From: Actinacidiphila glaucinigra
GTDB taxonomy: Bacteria; Actinomycetota; Actinomycetes; Streptomycetales; Streptomycetaceae
Assembly: GCF_900188405.1 (NCBI RefSeq)
Contig: NZ_FZOF01000001.1
Location: 248,001-312,000 of the forward strand
DNA: 64,000 bases
Direction of reading: 5' to 3'
Positions 32,400 through 41,836 of this stretch are shown piece after piece. Under the pieces are notes generated by a model. It saw only the letters and a program-made list of their open reading frames with translations. It ran no database searches and was not told the DNA's origin. Each line of letters begins with the position of its first letter. Position 1 is the first letter of the stretch. The position numbers and the translations under genes are program-made.

Positions 32400-33191
32400 T
32401 TTCCGGCCTCCGCGCCGGCGAGGGACGGGGTGGCCGGTGACGCCCGCGCCGCTGTGCCGGCCGGCGTCCGCGCAGCGGGATTCGGTCTGGCCCACGGGGC
32501 CGCGTAGCGGCGCAGTCCGCGGCTCGGGGGGTTCTTCCGGTCGTCCACCTCTTCCGGGCGCGAGGTGTGCGGTGCCTTGGCGGCGGTGCGGTCCTTGCTC
32601 CGGCGTGGCCGTGCCGTGGTCGCCCGAGGGGTGTACCGGCGGGGTCGCCCTCGCGGTCCGGCCGCACCATGCGCGCCCAAGGGGAGGTCGGGACCGCCGG
32701 TCCACCGTCGCCTTCCGCACCCTGCGCCCTGTATGCGAGCCGTCGCGTACTCGCCGTCCTCGACGTCGGTCGCCACGCGATTCGTGACGTACCGTCACCG
32801 ACACTGTCAGGACCGGGCCGGAGGTCCGCGGCCGGGGGCGGGCGGGCCCGCCCCGTGCATCCGATCCCGCGCCACACGCGTGGTGACGACCCGTCATGCC
32901 AGTCCCCCGCAGGGGTGACCTGCGGCGCCCGCTGTCACCGGTCGGGGTGATCTTGGCCGGGGCGTCCCGCCCGACGTGCCAAGTGGGGGGCTCCCCGGAC
33001 GGAGGGCTTCGCGTCGCGGGGGTGGAGCGCGGCGGTTAGGGTGGCCGTTCCGGGTCGCCGAGGTGACGCGGCGTCAACAGCGTGGCAGGGGCGCCGTGGT
33101 CCGAACGGGGGGTTCCGGGAGCTCGTGCGCACGTGAACATCCCCCTGGCGACCGGACCGGGGCCGCGCAACCGATCGCCGGGGAGGGGCAC
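32268..33191. other. 0.9-kb gene-poor gap with a tandem duplication
   Basis: No supported gene. The first 370 bases are the two direct-repeat copies and an 87-base spacer. The rest is GC-rich with scattered short CG-rich palindromes (CACACGCGTGGTG at about 32871) and ends with the ribosome binding site of the PhoD gene (GGGGAGGGG). Open frames on both strands are repetitive Arg/Pro/Gly and are not convincing. Confidence 0.6.
32487..32640 (+). repeat. Direct repeat, copy 2
   Basis: Second copy of the 32249-32399 unit, including the duplicated stop-codon region of the pterin dehydratase gene but no start. Confidence 0.9.
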
Positions 33192-34841
33192 ATGACGCAC
33201 CCGCAGGGTCACGGCCGTCACGACCGCATCCTGCGCGCCGCCGCCGCGCTCCTCGACCGCCGCCGCTTCCTGACCGTCACGGGGGCCGCCGCGACCCTCG
33301 CGTTCAGCACGAACCTGCCCGTCGCCGGTGCCGCCCAGGCGGCCGAGGCGGTGCCCGGGGCGCTCACCGAGTACCCGTTCACGCTGGGCGTCGCCTCGGG
33401 CGACCCCACACCCTCGGGGGTCGTGCTGTGGACACGGCTCGCGCCACGCCCGTACGAGCCGGCGCCGGGCAACGGACTCCCCGAGGCGGCCCGTGTGCCC
33501 GTCCAGTGGGAGATCGCCCGGGACGACCGGTTCAGGCGGGTCGTCCTGCGCGGCATCGCGACGGCGCACCCGGAGTTCAACCACACCGTGCACGTCGACG
33601 CCCAGGGCCTCGCACCCGACCGGGTGTACTACTACCGCTTCCGCGCGGGCCCGTGGATCAGCCCCCCCGGCCGTACCCGCACCGCCCCCGCGCCGGGCTC
33701 CCTCCCGTACGAGATGCGCCTGGCCGCGGTGAGCTGCCAGGCATACCACGACGGGTACTTCACCGCGCTCGGCCACCTCGCGGACGAGGACGTCGACGCC
33801 GTCTTCCATCTGGGCGACTACCTCTACGAGTACGCCGTCGGCGCCACCGGCGGCGCCCGCGCCTACACCGACCGCACCTTGCCCCCCTGGTTCGCCAAGG
33901 AGACGGTCACGCTGGAGGACTACCGGCTGCGGTACGCCCTCTACAAGTCCGACCCCGACCTGCAGGCCGCCCACGCGGCCTTCCCCTGGTTCGTCACCTG
34001 GGACGACCACGAGACCGAGAACAACTACGCGGGCGGTTCCGACGAGAGCGGCGGCCCCGGCGACGAGTTCCTCGTCCGCCGCGCCGCCGCCTACCGCGCC
34101 TACTGGGAGAACCAGCCGCTGCGCCTCCCGCAGCTCCCGCAGGGCCCGGACATGACGCTCTACCGCCGCTTCCACTACGGACGGCTCGCGCAGTTCGACA
34201 TCCTCGACACCCGTCAGTACCGCACCGACCAGGCGTACCGCGGCCGCTGGCACCCCCCGGGACCGGAGTCGCAGGACCCGGCGCGCACCATCACCGGGGC
34301 GACCCAGGAGCGCTGGCTGCTGGACGGCTTGCGCAACTCGCACGCCACCTGGAACGTGATCCCGCAGCAGGTCGTAATGTCCCGGCGGAGGAGCGGCACC
34401 GCCGCCGCGTCCCCGCTCAGCATGGACGCCTGGGACGGCTACCCCGGCTCCCGGGACCGCGTGCTGGCCGGGGCGGGCGCCGCCGGCGTCGAGAACCTGC
34501 TGGTGCTCACCGGGGACGTGCACGTCCACTACGCGATGGACATCAAGGCGGACTGGGACGACCCCACCTCGCGCACCATCGGCACCGAGCTGGTCACCAG
34601 CTCCGTCACCAGCGGCCGCGACGGCTCCCCGCGCCCGTCCGACTGGTCGGCGGTCATGACGGCCAACCCGCACCTGCGGTTCTACGACGGCCGCCGCGGC
34701 TATGTGACCGTCCGGCTGGACGCCGAGGAGGCGCGGGCCGACTTCAAGACCGTCGACTCCGTGACCACCCCCGGCGCCGCCCTGACCACCGCCGCGTCCT
34801 TCGTGACCGAGGCCGGGGACCCCGGTCTGCGGGAGACCTGA
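33192..34841 (+). CDS. phoD: Secreted alkaline phosphatase D (PhoD family)
   Basis: A 549-residue protein. A twin-arginine signal peptide is present (DRRRFLTVTGAAATLAFS, then an Ala-rich cleavage region near residue 50), meaning export in folded form with its metals. The PhoD N-terminal domain (FTLGVASGDPTPSGVVLWTRLAP) is followed by the metallophosphatase domain with LAAVSCQAY, VFHLGDYLYEYA, TWDDHETENNYAGG and VLTGDVHVHYA. It is a calcium/iron phosphodiesterase-phosphomonoesterase that can degrade teichoic acid or supply phosphate. In Streptomyces phoD is under PhoP; I found no convincing pair of PHO-box repeats upstream. Converges with the Gfo/Idh gene, seven bases apart. Confidence 0.94.
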   Translation: MTHPQGHGRHDRILRAAAALLDRRRFLTVTGAAATLAFSTNLPVAGAAQAAEAVPGALTEYPFTLGVASGDPTPSGVVLWTRLAPRPYEPAPGNGLPEAARVPVQWEIARDDRFRRVVLRGIATAHPEFNHTVHVDAQGLAPDRVYYYRFRAGPWISPPGRTRTAPAPGSLPYEMRLAAVSCQAYHDGYFTALGHLADEDVDAVFHLGDYLYEYAVGATGGARAYTDRTLPPWFAKETVTLEDYRLRYALYKSDPDLQAAHAAFPWFVTWDDHETENNYAGGSDESGGPGDEFLVRRAAAYRAYWENQPLRLPQLPQGPDMTLYRRFHYGRLAQFDILDTRQYRTDQAYRGRWHPPGPESQDPARTITGATQERWLLDGLRNSHATWNVIPQQVVMSRRRSGTAAASPLSMDAWDGYPGSRDRVLAGAGAAGVENLLVLTGDVHVHYAMDIKADWDDPTSRTIGTELVTSSVTSGRDGSPRPSDWSAVMTANPHLRFYDGRRGYVTVRLDAEEARADFKTVDSVTTPGAALTTAASFVTEAGDPGLRET

Positions 34842-34847
34842 CGGGGG

Positions 34848-35858
34848 TCAGTGCTCGCCGGGGTAGCGGACGCCGATCCGGTCCCGGACCGTGTCGAGCG
34901 TCCGCATGACGGCGAGGCTGCCCTCCAGCGGCACCAGCGGGGACTCCCGCTCGCCCGCGCGCAGGCAGCGCATGACCTCGGCCGCCTCGTGCTGCAGCCC
35001 GCGCAGGCCGTCGTCCGGGGCGCCGAACTCCTCGGGCTCGCGGCCCTCGCGGTGCAGCACGAAGCGGTCCGGGTGGAAGAAGCTCGCCGGAACCTCGATC
35101 CGTCCCGCGGAGCCGGTGACCACCGCGGTCTGGGCGGTGTCGGCGGTGAGGGAGCAGCTGAGCACCGCCATGGCCCCGCTGTCGTAGCCGAGCAGCATGC
35201 CGGTGTTGTCGTCCACGCCGTCCTCGGTCAGGTGGGCCCAGGCCTGGACCTCGTCGGGCTCGCCGAGCAGCAGGTGGGCGAAGGAGACCGGGTAGACGCC
35301 CAGGTCCAGCAGGGCGCCGCCGCCGAGTGCGGGGTCGAGCAGCCGGTGGCCGGGGTCGAAGGGACCGGCGAGGCCGAAGTCCGCGTGCACGCTGCGCACC
35401 TCGCCGATCGCCCCGTCCGCGACCAGCTCGGTCAGCTGCCGCACCACGGGGTTGCAGTAGGTCCACATCGCCTCCATCAGGAAGCGTCCGTGGGCCCGGG
35501 CGAGGTCGGCCAGCTCGCGCGCCTCGACCGCGTTGACGGTGAAGGGCTTCTCGCACAGCACCGACCGTCCGGCCCGCAGGCACAGCCCGGCCGCGACGCG
35601 GTGCGCCGAGTGCGGGGTGGCGACGTACACCACGTCCACGCCCTCGTCGTCGGCGAGTTCGGTCCAGCTGCCGTACGCGCGCGGGATGCCGAAGCGGTCC
35701 GCGAAGGCACGCGCGGAGTCGAGCCGGCGCGAGCCGACCGCGACGATCTCGGCCTCGTCCTTCAGCTCGCGCAGGTCCTCGGCGAAGGACGCGGCGATGC
35801 CACCGGTGGCCAGGATGCCCCAGCGCACTTTCCTACCGGAACCGACCGATTCCGTCAT
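34848..35858 (-). CDS. Gfo/Idh/MocA-family NAD(P)-dependent oxidoreductase
   Basis: A 336-residue protein. The Rossmann motif is WGILATGGIAASFAEDL, then VGSRRLDSARAFADRFG, VYVATPHSAHR, and the catalytic lysine motif CEKPFTVN. The C-terminal domain has GGALLDLGVYPVSFA. Family members oxidise or reduce sugars, inositols or dihydrodiols; this one resembles the trans-1,2-dihydrodiol/glucose-fructose oxidoreductase subgroup, but the substrate is not clear. ATG 35858 (MTESVGSG) follows AGGTGGGGGCAG and is preferred to the ORF start at 35927, which lies in the divergent promoter region. Confidence 0.88.
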   Translation of the reverse strand: MTESVGSGRKVRWGILATGGIAASFAEDLRELKDEAEIVAVGSRRLDSARAFADRFGIPRAYGSWTELADDEGVDVVYVATPHSAHRVAAGLCLRAGRSVLCEKPFTVNAVEARELADLARAHGRFLMEAMWTYCNPVVRQLTELVADGAIGEVRSVHADFGLAGPFDPGHRLLDPALGGGALLDLGVYPVSFAHLLLGEPDEVQAWAHLTEDGVDDNTGMLLGYDSGAMAVLSCSLTADTAQTAVVTGSAGRIEVPASFFHPDRFVLHREGREPEEFGAPDDGLRGLQHEAAEVMRCLRAGERESPLVPLEGSLAVMRTLDTVRDRIGVRYPGEH

Positions 35859-35939
35859 GAATCTGCCCCCACCTGGCCTCGACCACCTCGTGATTGCTGA
35901 GAGCATAGAGAACGATTCACACACCACGGAGAGAGACCC

Positions 35940-37232
35940 ATGCCGGAAGCCGGCGCGACCCCGCCCGACCAGATATCCACACCGGGGCCGTCAACCCCGG
36001 TACGACGCGCCGGAGAGATCCCAGGAGCTCGCACCAGCCTGATGGTGACGTTCCTCCTCGGCGCACTCAGCGCGCTCCCCGCACTCTCCATGGACATGTA
36101 TCTGCCGGCCCTGCCGCAGGTCACCGAGGAACTGCGCAGCCCCGCCGTCACGGTGCAGCTCACGCTCACCGCGTGCCTGGCCGGACTCGCCCTGGGCCAG
36201 CTGGTCGTCGGCCCGATGAGCGACCGCTGGGGCCGCCGCCGCCCGCTGCTGGCGGGGATGGTGCTCTACGTCCTGGCCACCGCCGTCTGCGCCCTCGCGT
36301 CCACCACGGAACTGCTGATCGGCTTCCGGCTGCTGCAGGGCCTCAGCGGCGCGGCGGGCATAGTGATCGCCCGCGCGATCGTCCGCGACCTCTACGACGG
36401 CGTCGCGATGGCGCGCTTCTTCTCCACCCTGATGCTGATCTCCGGGGTCGCGCCGATCGTCGCGCCGCTCATCGGCGGCCAGGTCCTGCGGCTCACCGAC
36501 TGGCACGGGGTCTTCGTCGTGCTGACCGTGGTCGGGGTGCTCCTGACCCTCGTGGTGTGGCGCTGCCTGCCGGAGACGCTGAACCCCGGGGAGCGGCACA
36601 GCGGCGGGCTGGGCGAGACGCTGGGGGCGATGCGCGGCCTGCTCGCGGACCGCGCGTTCACCGGCTACATGCTCACCGGCGGCTTCACCTTCGCGGCGCT
36701 GTTCGCGTACGTCTCCGCGTCCTCGTTCGTCGTCCAGGAGATCTACGGGGCCTCCCCGCAGACCTACAGCCTGCTCTTCGGCCTCAATTCCGTGGGCCTG
36801 GTCGCGCTGGGCCAGGTCAACGGCAAGATCCTGGTCGGGCGGGTCAGCATGGACAAGGTGACCGGGGTGGGCCTGGCGGTGATCACCGCGGCCGCGGCGG
36901 TGCTGCTGGCGCTGACCTCGGGATGGTTCGGGCCGGTGGGGCTGCTGCCGGTCGCCGCGGGGCTCTTCGTGCTGATGGCGGCGATGAGCCTGGTGCTGCC
37001 CAACACCAACGCGCTCGCGCTGATGCGCACCCGGCACGCCGCCGGATCGGCCTCCGCGCTGCTCGGCACGACCTCCTTCCTGGTGGGCGCCGTCGCCTCG
37101 CCGCTCGTCGGCATCGCGGGCGAGCACACGGCGGTGCCCATGGCCGTGGTGCAGCTGGGCAGCGCCCTGGCCGCGGTGGTCTGCTTCGCCGGGCTGTGCC
37201 GACCGTGGCGACGTAGTGTGGATGCACGGTGA
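35940..37232 (+). CDS. MFS drug exporter, Bcr/CflA family
   Basis: A 430-residue protein with twelve predicted helices. The first helix with MDMYLPALPQVTEEL is diagnostic for the Bcr/CflA (DHA1) subfamily. Motif A is GPMSDRWGRRRPLL. Helix 5 carries the drug-antiporter motif C-like GVAPIVAPLIGGQVL. The end holds PNTNALAL and GSASALLGTTSFLVGA, both typical. It likely expels amphipathic antibiotics with proton antiport. GGAGAGAG is close before ATG 35940. A 65-residue small gene follows 38 bases after its stop. Confidence 0.93.
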   Translation: MPEAGATPPDQISTPGPSTPVRRAGEIPGARTSLMVTFLLGALSALPALSMDMYLPALPQVTEELRSPAVTVQLTLTACLAGLALGQLVVGPMSDRWGRRRPLLAGMVLYVLATAVCALASTTELLIGFRLLQGLSGAAGIVIARAIVRDLYDGVAMARFFSTLMLISGVAPIVAPLIGGQVLRLTDWHGVFVVLTVVGVLLTLVVWRCLPETLNPGERHSGGLGETLGAMRGLLADRAFTGYMLTGGFTFAALFAYVSASSFVVQEIYGASPQTYSLLFGLNSVGLVALGQVNGKILVGRVSMDKVTGVGLAVITAAAAVLLALTSGWFGPVGLLPVAAGLFVLMAAMSLVLPNTNALALMRTRHAAGSASALLGTTSFLVGAVASPLVGIAGEHTAVPMAVVQLGSALAAVVCFAGLCRPWRRSVDAR

Positions 37233-37270
37233 TTCGTGCCGTCATTGCCGCGCCGACTCAGGAGGCAGCG

Positions 37271-37468
37271 ATGTCCGAGCCGATCGACGAGAGCAAGTGG
37301 GCCTGGAAGACCGCAGACAGCTGCCTGCACACCGGGTCCGAACATATGATCGATCCGGAGGACCTGGTCATGGCCTCCGGCCGCGAGCCGACGCCGGCCC
37401 TCATCGAGAAGGCCCGCAAGTTGCTGGAGGAGCATGGCCCCGCAGCTGTCGAGAGGTACCTCCCGTGA
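37271..37468 (+). CDS. Small conserved-type hypothetical protein (65 aa)
   Basis: ATG 37271 follows AGGAGG (a strong site nine bases upstream). The protein MSEPIDESKWAWKTADSC... is acidic with WAWKTADSCLHTGSEHMIDPEDLVMASG, followed by a helix PALIEKARKLLEEHGPAAVERYLP. There is no membrane segment; one Cys and two His could bind metal. Function unknown. The next gene starts inside its last 35 bases, and the exporter gene is 38 bases upstream, so the three may form one transcript. Confidence 0.75.
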   Translation: MSEPIDESKWAWKTADSCLHTGSEHMIDPEDLVMASGREPTPALIEKARKLLEEHGPAAVERYLP

Positions 37469-38522
37469 TGCGGAGCTGCGCGGCGACGAGCTGAGCCGGC
37501 TCGTCACGGACATCACCCCATATCTGGAGCCCGTGCCCCCCTCCGTGCATCCCTGGTGCGCGGGCGCGGTGGTCCTCGCGGGCCGCGGCGGCACGGTCGC
37601 CGTCCACGAGGCGGTGGGCTGGGCGGAGCGCTACGCCTCCTACGACGAGAACACCGACCGCGGTGTCGAACTGCCGCGTGAGCGGTGGGTGCCGATGCGG
37701 CCGGACACCGTCTTCGACCTGGCGTCGCTGACCAAGCTCTTCACGGCCGTCGTCGCGGTGGGACGGCTGGAACTCGGCCGGGAGGTCGCGGCCTACGTGC
37801 CCGAGTTCGGCGCGGCGGGCAAGCGGCGCATCACCGTGGGGCAGCTGCTCGACCACACCTCGGGGCTCCGTCCCGAGCTGCCGTTCCACGACCACGCCGA
37901 CGCCGAGTCCCGGGCGAAGCTGCTCTGGGAGGAGGCCCCGGTCGTGGCGCCCGGCACCGAGCGGATCTACTCCGACCTCAACCTCATCGCGCTCCAGCAC
38001 GTCCTGGAGCGGACCACCGGCGAGGCCCTGGACGCCCTCGTGCGGGAGGACGTCACCGACCCGTTCGGGATGTACGACACCCGCTACAACCCGCCCGCCT
38101 CCTGGACCCCGCGGATCGCCGCCACCGAGGACCAGCGCAGGCCCTGGGCCCGGCTCGACCGCGGCCCGCTCCGCGGGACCGTGCACGACGAGAACGCCCA
38201 CGTCATGGGCGGGGTCGCCGGTCACGCGGGCCTGTTCTCGACCGCCTGGGACCTCGCCCTGTTCTGCCGGGCGCTGCTCGACCGCGGCGGCCCCTACCCG
38301 GGCTTCGAGGTGGACCGGCCCTGGTTCATGGGCGCCCTCGCGGGGCGCGGCGCGGCCGGCCACACCGGGTTCACCGGCACCAGCCTGGTGATCGACCCCG
38401 GTACCGGCGGCTTCCTGGTGCTGCTCGCCAACTCGGTGCACCCCTGCCGTACGTGGCGCGACGGGAGCGCGCCCCGGGCGGCGGCGGGTACCCGGTTCGC
38501 CAGGGCCCTCGGCGTGGCGTGA
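37434..38522 (+). CDS. Serine hydrolase of the beta-lactamase / penicillin-binding-protein-like family
   Basis: A 362-residue cytoplasmic protein without signal peptide. The catalytic S-x-x-K is in VFDLASLTKLFTAVVAVG, the Tyr motif is YSDLNLIALQHVLE (Y-x-N), and the third box is HTGFTGTSLVIDP (H-x-G). This is the class C beta-lactamase/esterase fold (EstB, DD-peptidase-like). Without a signal sequence an esterase acting inside the cell is more likely than a beta-lactamase. The start overlaps the small gene upstream by 35 bases; GGAGG is nearby. Confidence 0.9.
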   Translation: MAPQLSRGTSRDAELRGDELSRLVTDITPYLEPVPPSVHPWCAGAVVLAGRGGTVAVHEAVGWAERYASYDENTDRGVELPRERWVPMRPDTVFDLASLTKLFTAVVAVGRLELGREVAAYVPEFGAAGKRRITVGQLLDHTSGLRPELPFHDHADAESRAKLLWEEAPVVAPGTERIYSDLNLIALQHVLERTTGEALDALVREDVTDPFGMYDTRYNPPASWTPRIAATEDQRRPWARLDRGPLRGTVHDENAHVMGGVAGHAGLFSTAWDLALFCRALLDRGGPYPGFEVDRPWFMGALAGRGAAGHTGFTGTSLVIDPGTGGFLVLLANSVHPCRTWRDGSAPRAAAGTRFARALGVA

Positions 38523-38779
38523 GCCCGGTGGGGCGCATGGGGTGTGTGGGGCATGTGGGGCCACAGGGGCGCGGCGTGCACGGCGGGCGGCGGGGCCGGG
38601 CGCCCGAAAGGTGAACAATGCTGTTCATCGGGTAGTTTGGCAGCTGACGTGGGGTGGGGATCCTTCCCGGCAGCCGCGTCGGCCGGCCGGCCCCCACGGC
38701 GGAACGGAGGCGCAGGAGGCGATGGTCCCCCAGGTCAGGACGCGACCGGGCCCGGCGACGGCCGGAGGGCGGTGAGGGC
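38523..38779. promoter_or_regulatory. Promoter region of the SpoIIE-type phosphatase gene with a 16-bp palindrome
   Basis: The gap holds TGAACA-ATGC-TGTTCA (38612-38627), a perfect palindrome with six-base arms, and GGTAGTTT just after it as a possible -10 region. GAAC-N6-GTTC differs from the Streptomyces LexA site (N4), so I do not call a LexA box. The rest is GC-rich with no gene. Confidence 0.45.
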
Positions 38780-40936
38780 ATGGCGCCGGAGCTCGCCGGT
38801 CTCGTCGCCGCGGACCCCGGTCCGGCGCTGCTGGACTCCCCGCTGAGCCAGGTGGTGCGCGACACGGGCGCCTCCATGGGCCTGATCTACCTGATGACCC
38901 CCGAGCAGGACATGCTGCGGCTGACCGTGGTCGTCGGCGTCTCCCGCAAGATCGACACCATCTGGGGACGGGTCGTGCCCAGCGCCTCGAGCCCGGTCGC
39001 CGACGCGGTCCGGGAACGGCGCATGGTGCTGCTGGGCGGCCACGAGGACACCGCGCGCGCCTACCCGAGGCTCGCCCTGGTCCTGCCGTACGACTTCCCG
39101 CTCGCCGCGGCCCCGATCACCAGCGGCTCCACCATCTGGGGCGCACTGTGCCTGGTGTGGCCGGGCGGGCACCACGGGCACCCCGGGCGGATCACCCGGC
39201 GGACCCGCGACGCGTACCGCGGGGCCTGCGACCGCATGGGGCGGCTGCTGCGCAGGGCCGCCGAGGACGGCAGGCCCGTGCTGCCCCCCGACGAGCCGAG
39301 GGTGCTGCCCGTGCTCCGCAACCGCACCCACGGCCCGAACGAGGCGATGGCCGCGGCCGACCTCGCCGAACGGCTCCCGGAGGGCTCCTTCGCCCTGGAC
39401 CTGGAGGGCCGGATCACCTTCGTCACGCAGACCGCCGCCGCGCTGCTCGGGGCCCAGGTGCCCGACCTCCTGGGCACCGAACCCTGGGAGCTGCTGCCCT
39501 GGCTGGACGACCCGGTCTTCGAGGACCGCTTCCGCGGCGCGATGATCAGCCGCCGTCCGGGCTCGGCCACGGCGCTGCGCCCACCGGACCGCTGGCTCAC
39601 CTTCGAGTTCTACCCGGACGGCACGGGCGTCAGCGTCCGCGTCACCCCCGCCCCCACGCCCGAGGCCGCGGAGACGCCCGCGGCGCAACTCCCCGCGGGC
39701 CCCACGCCGGACCGGGCCATCGCCCTGTACCACCTGCTGCACATGGCGGCCACGCTCACCGAGGCCGTCGGCACCCAGGACGTCATCGACCTGGTCGTCG
39801 AGCAGATGCTGTCGGTCTTCGGCGTGCAGGCCGTGGCGCTGATGACGGCCGAGGAGGGGCGGCTGCGGGTCATCGGGCACCGGGGCTACCACGAGGACTT
39901 CATGGAGTCCGTCGACGCCATGCCGATGGACGTCGACAACCCGGCCGTGCGCACCCTCAAGACCGGCGTCCCGGGCTTCTTCGCCAACGTCGACGAACTG
40001 CTGCGGATCTACCCGGAGACGGTCGTCCGGGACCGCAAGGCCGCCTGGGCGTTCCTGCCCCTGATCACCTCGGGCCGGCCCGTCGGCTCCATGGCCCTCG
40101 CCTACGACCGCCCCCACCCCTTCTCCTCGGGCGAGCGCAGCGTCCTCATCTCGATCGCCGGCCTGGTCGCCCAGGCCCTGGACCGGGCGCGGCTGTACGA
40201 CGCCGAGCACAACCTCACCATCAGCCTGCAGGCACGGCTGCTGCCCCGGGCCCTGCCGGACGTCCCCGGCCTGGAGGTGGCCGCCCGCTACATGCCGGCG
40301 ACCCGAGGCATCGACATCGGCGGCGACTTCTACGACGTGATCCGGCTCGACACGACCACGTGCGCCGTGACGATCGGCGACGTCCAGGGTCACAACGTCA
40401 ACGCCGCCGCGCTCATGGGGGAGGTCCGCACCGCCGTGCGCGCCGTCGCGGGCGCCTCCCCCAGCGAGGTGCTGACCCGCTCCAACCGGCTGCTCGTCGA
40501 CCTCGACCCCGGCCTGCTCGCCAGCTGTCTCTACGCCCAGCTGGACCTGGAACGGCACACCGCCTGCATCGCGACCGCCGGCCACCCGCCGCCGGTCCTG
40601 CGGCATCCCGACGGCAGCACCGAGGTGCTGCCGCTGCCGCCAGGACCGCTGCTGGGCGTGGACCGCGACGCCCGCTACCCGACGACGGAGATCGCGCTGC
40701 CGCCCGGAGCGGTGCTCGCGCTGTACACCGACGGCCTGGTGGAGACCCCGGGCGTCGACCTCGACGCCTCCGCCGCCGACCTGGCGGCCCAGGTCGCGCG
40801 GGCCGGGCCGGACGCCTCGATGGACGCCCTCGCCGACAGCCTCCTCGGACACGCCCAGCGGTCCGGCCCGCGCAACGACGACATCGCCCTGCTGCTCACC
40901 CACGTGACGGGACCGGCGAACCGGCCGCCGGAGTGA
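38780..40936 (+). CDS. PP2C-type (SpoIIE) protein phosphatase with GAF-PAS-GAF sensor modules
   Basis: A 718-residue soluble protein. An N-terminal GAF-like domain (about 20-160), a PAS domain (about 205-300: LPEGSFALDLEGRITFVTQTAAALLGAQVPDLLG), a second GAF domain (about 325-490) and a C-terminal SpoIIE phosphatase domain (500-705) with DIGGDFYDVIRL, IGDVQGHNVNAAALMGEVR, ATAGHPPPVLR, LYTDGLVE and RNDDIALLL, keeping the metal-binding Asp residues. Proteins of this plan dephosphorylate anti-anti-sigma factors to release sigma factors. No partner kinase is in the window. ATG 38780 is preceded by GGTGAGGG. Confidence 0.92.
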   Translation: MAPELAGLVAADPGPALLDSPLSQVVRDTGASMGLIYLMTPEQDMLRLTVVVGVSRKIDTIWGRVVPSASSPVADAVRERRMVLLGGHEDTARAYPRLALVLPYDFPLAAAPITSGSTIWGALCLVWPGGHHGHPGRITRRTRDAYRGACDRMGRLLRRAAEDGRPVLPPDEPRVLPVLRNRTHGPNEAMAAADLAERLPEGSFALDLEGRITFVTQTAAALLGAQVPDLLGTEPWELLPWLDDPVFEDRFRGAMISRRPGSATALRPPDRWLTFEFYPDGTGVSVRVTPAPTPEAAETPAAQLPAGPTPDRAIALYHLLHMAATLTEAVGTQDVIDLVVEQMLSVFGVQAVALMTAEEGRLRVIGHRGYHEDFMESVDAMPMDVDNPAVRTLKTGVPGFFANVDELLRIYPETVVRDRKAAWAFLPLITSGRPVGSMALAYDRPHPFSSGERSVLISIAGLVAQALDRARLYDAEHNLTISLQARLLPRALPDVPGLEVAARYMPATRGIDIGGDFYDVIRLDTTTCAVTIGDVQGHNVNAAALMGEVRTAVRAVAGASPSEVLTRSNRLLVDLDPGLLASCLYAQLDLERHTACIATAGHPPPVLRHPDGSTEVLPLPPGPLLGVDRDARYPTTEIALPPGAVLALYTDGLVETPGVDLDASAADLAAQVARAGPDASMDALADSLLGHAQRSGPRNDDIALLLTHVTGPANRPPE

Positions 40937-40990
40937 CGGCCCCTCAGGAGACCGACCGGCCCCCCACGCGGGGCCGCGTCCTGCCATGAT

Positions 40991-41764
40991 GTGATGCGCA
41001 CGAATGTCGCATTGCTGGGGGATCACGTGACGCTGACCATCGGTGGCGCGCTGCGCGAGCTGCGCACGGCCCAGAAGTCCGCCAAGGGCGTGTCGCTGTA
41101 CTCGCGCCACATCAACCGCCCGGCCGGCCGGGTGCTCGCCGCCGGCGCCTACCGGGCACGGCTGACGCCCAACCAGGTCACCCTGGTCAGTGCCGCCTTC
41201 AGCCTGGGCGCGGTGCTGGCGCTGGCGCTGGCGCGGCCGTCCTGGCCGCTGGCTCTGGCCGTGTACCTCGGGCTCGTCGTCGGCTTCGCCTTCGACTCCG
41301 CGGACGGGCAGCTCGCCCGGCTGCTGGGGCGGGGCAGCCCGGCGGGGGAGTGGCTGGACCACGTGGTCGACGCCGGGAAGATCACCGCGATCCACGCGGC
41401 CGTCCTGATCTCCTTCCACCGCTTCTTCGACCTGCCCTCCGAGGGCTGGCTCCTGCTGCCGCTCGGCTTCCAGTTCGTCGCCGTGATGATCTTCAGCGGC
41501 GGCCTGCTGGCGGACAAGCTCAAGCCGAAGCCCCCCGCCTCCGCGCAGGCGGTCCCGGCCGCCGCGCCGTCACGGCTGCGCGCCGTCGCGCTGCTGCCCG
41601 TCGACTACGGGGTGTTCTGCCTGGTCTTCCTCACCCTCGGAGCGCCGCGGGTCTTCCTCGTCGCGTACGCCGCGCTGTTCGCCGTGCACGCGCTCTTCCT
41701 CGTCGCCTTCCTCGCGAAATGGTTCCGCGAACTGAGCGCGCCCGCTGCTGGCATCGAGGCATGA
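40991..41764 (+). CDS. CDP-alcohol phosphatidyltransferase family membrane protein
   Basis: A 257-residue membrane protein with about five to six helices. The complete CDP-alcohol motif is present: DSADGQLARLLGRGSPAG followed by EWLDHVVD (D-x2-DG-x2-AR-x8-G-x3-D-x3-D). It therefore transfers a phospho-alcohol from a CDP-activated donor, as in phosphatidylglycerol-, inositol- or polyol-phosphate synthesis; the acceptor is not evident. GTG 40991 or ATG 40994 are equivalent starts. A strong intrinsic terminator follows at 41837. Confidence 0.9.
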   Translation: MMRTNVALLGDHVTLTIGGALRELRTAQKSAKGVSLYSRHINRPAGRVLAAGAYRARLTPNQVTLVSAAFSLGAVLALALARPSWPLALAVYLGLVVGFAFDSADGQLARLLGRGSPAGEWLDHVVDAGKITAIHAAVLISFHRFFDLPSEGWLLLPLGFQFVAVMIFSGGLLADKLKPKPPASAQAVPAAAPSRLRAVALLPVDYGVFCLVFLTLGAPRVFLVAYAALFAVHALFLVAFLAKWFRELSAPAAGIEA

Positions 41765-41836
41765 TCGCGAACCCGCACCACCGGCGAATGACGGCCCCCA
41801 CCCGGGGCCGCTGACACCGGACGCGTCCGCGTCTTC

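Noticed and set aside
32249..32640. Integrated element flanked by att-like direct repeats
   Set aside because: The 87-base spacer is too small and there is no integrase, tRNA or mobility gene.
32200..33132. Several 100-300 codon frames in the gap after the pterin dehydratase
   Set aside because: They follow the direct repeats on both strands, are Arg/Pro/Thr-rich, and have no ribosome binding sites or conserved motif.
33060..33191. PHO box upstream of phoD
   Set aside because: Only one GTTCAC-like half site is seen, without the 11-base direct repeat.
38612..38627. LexA (SOS) box
   Set aside because: The Streptomyces LexA site is GAAC-N4-GTTC; here the spacing is N6.
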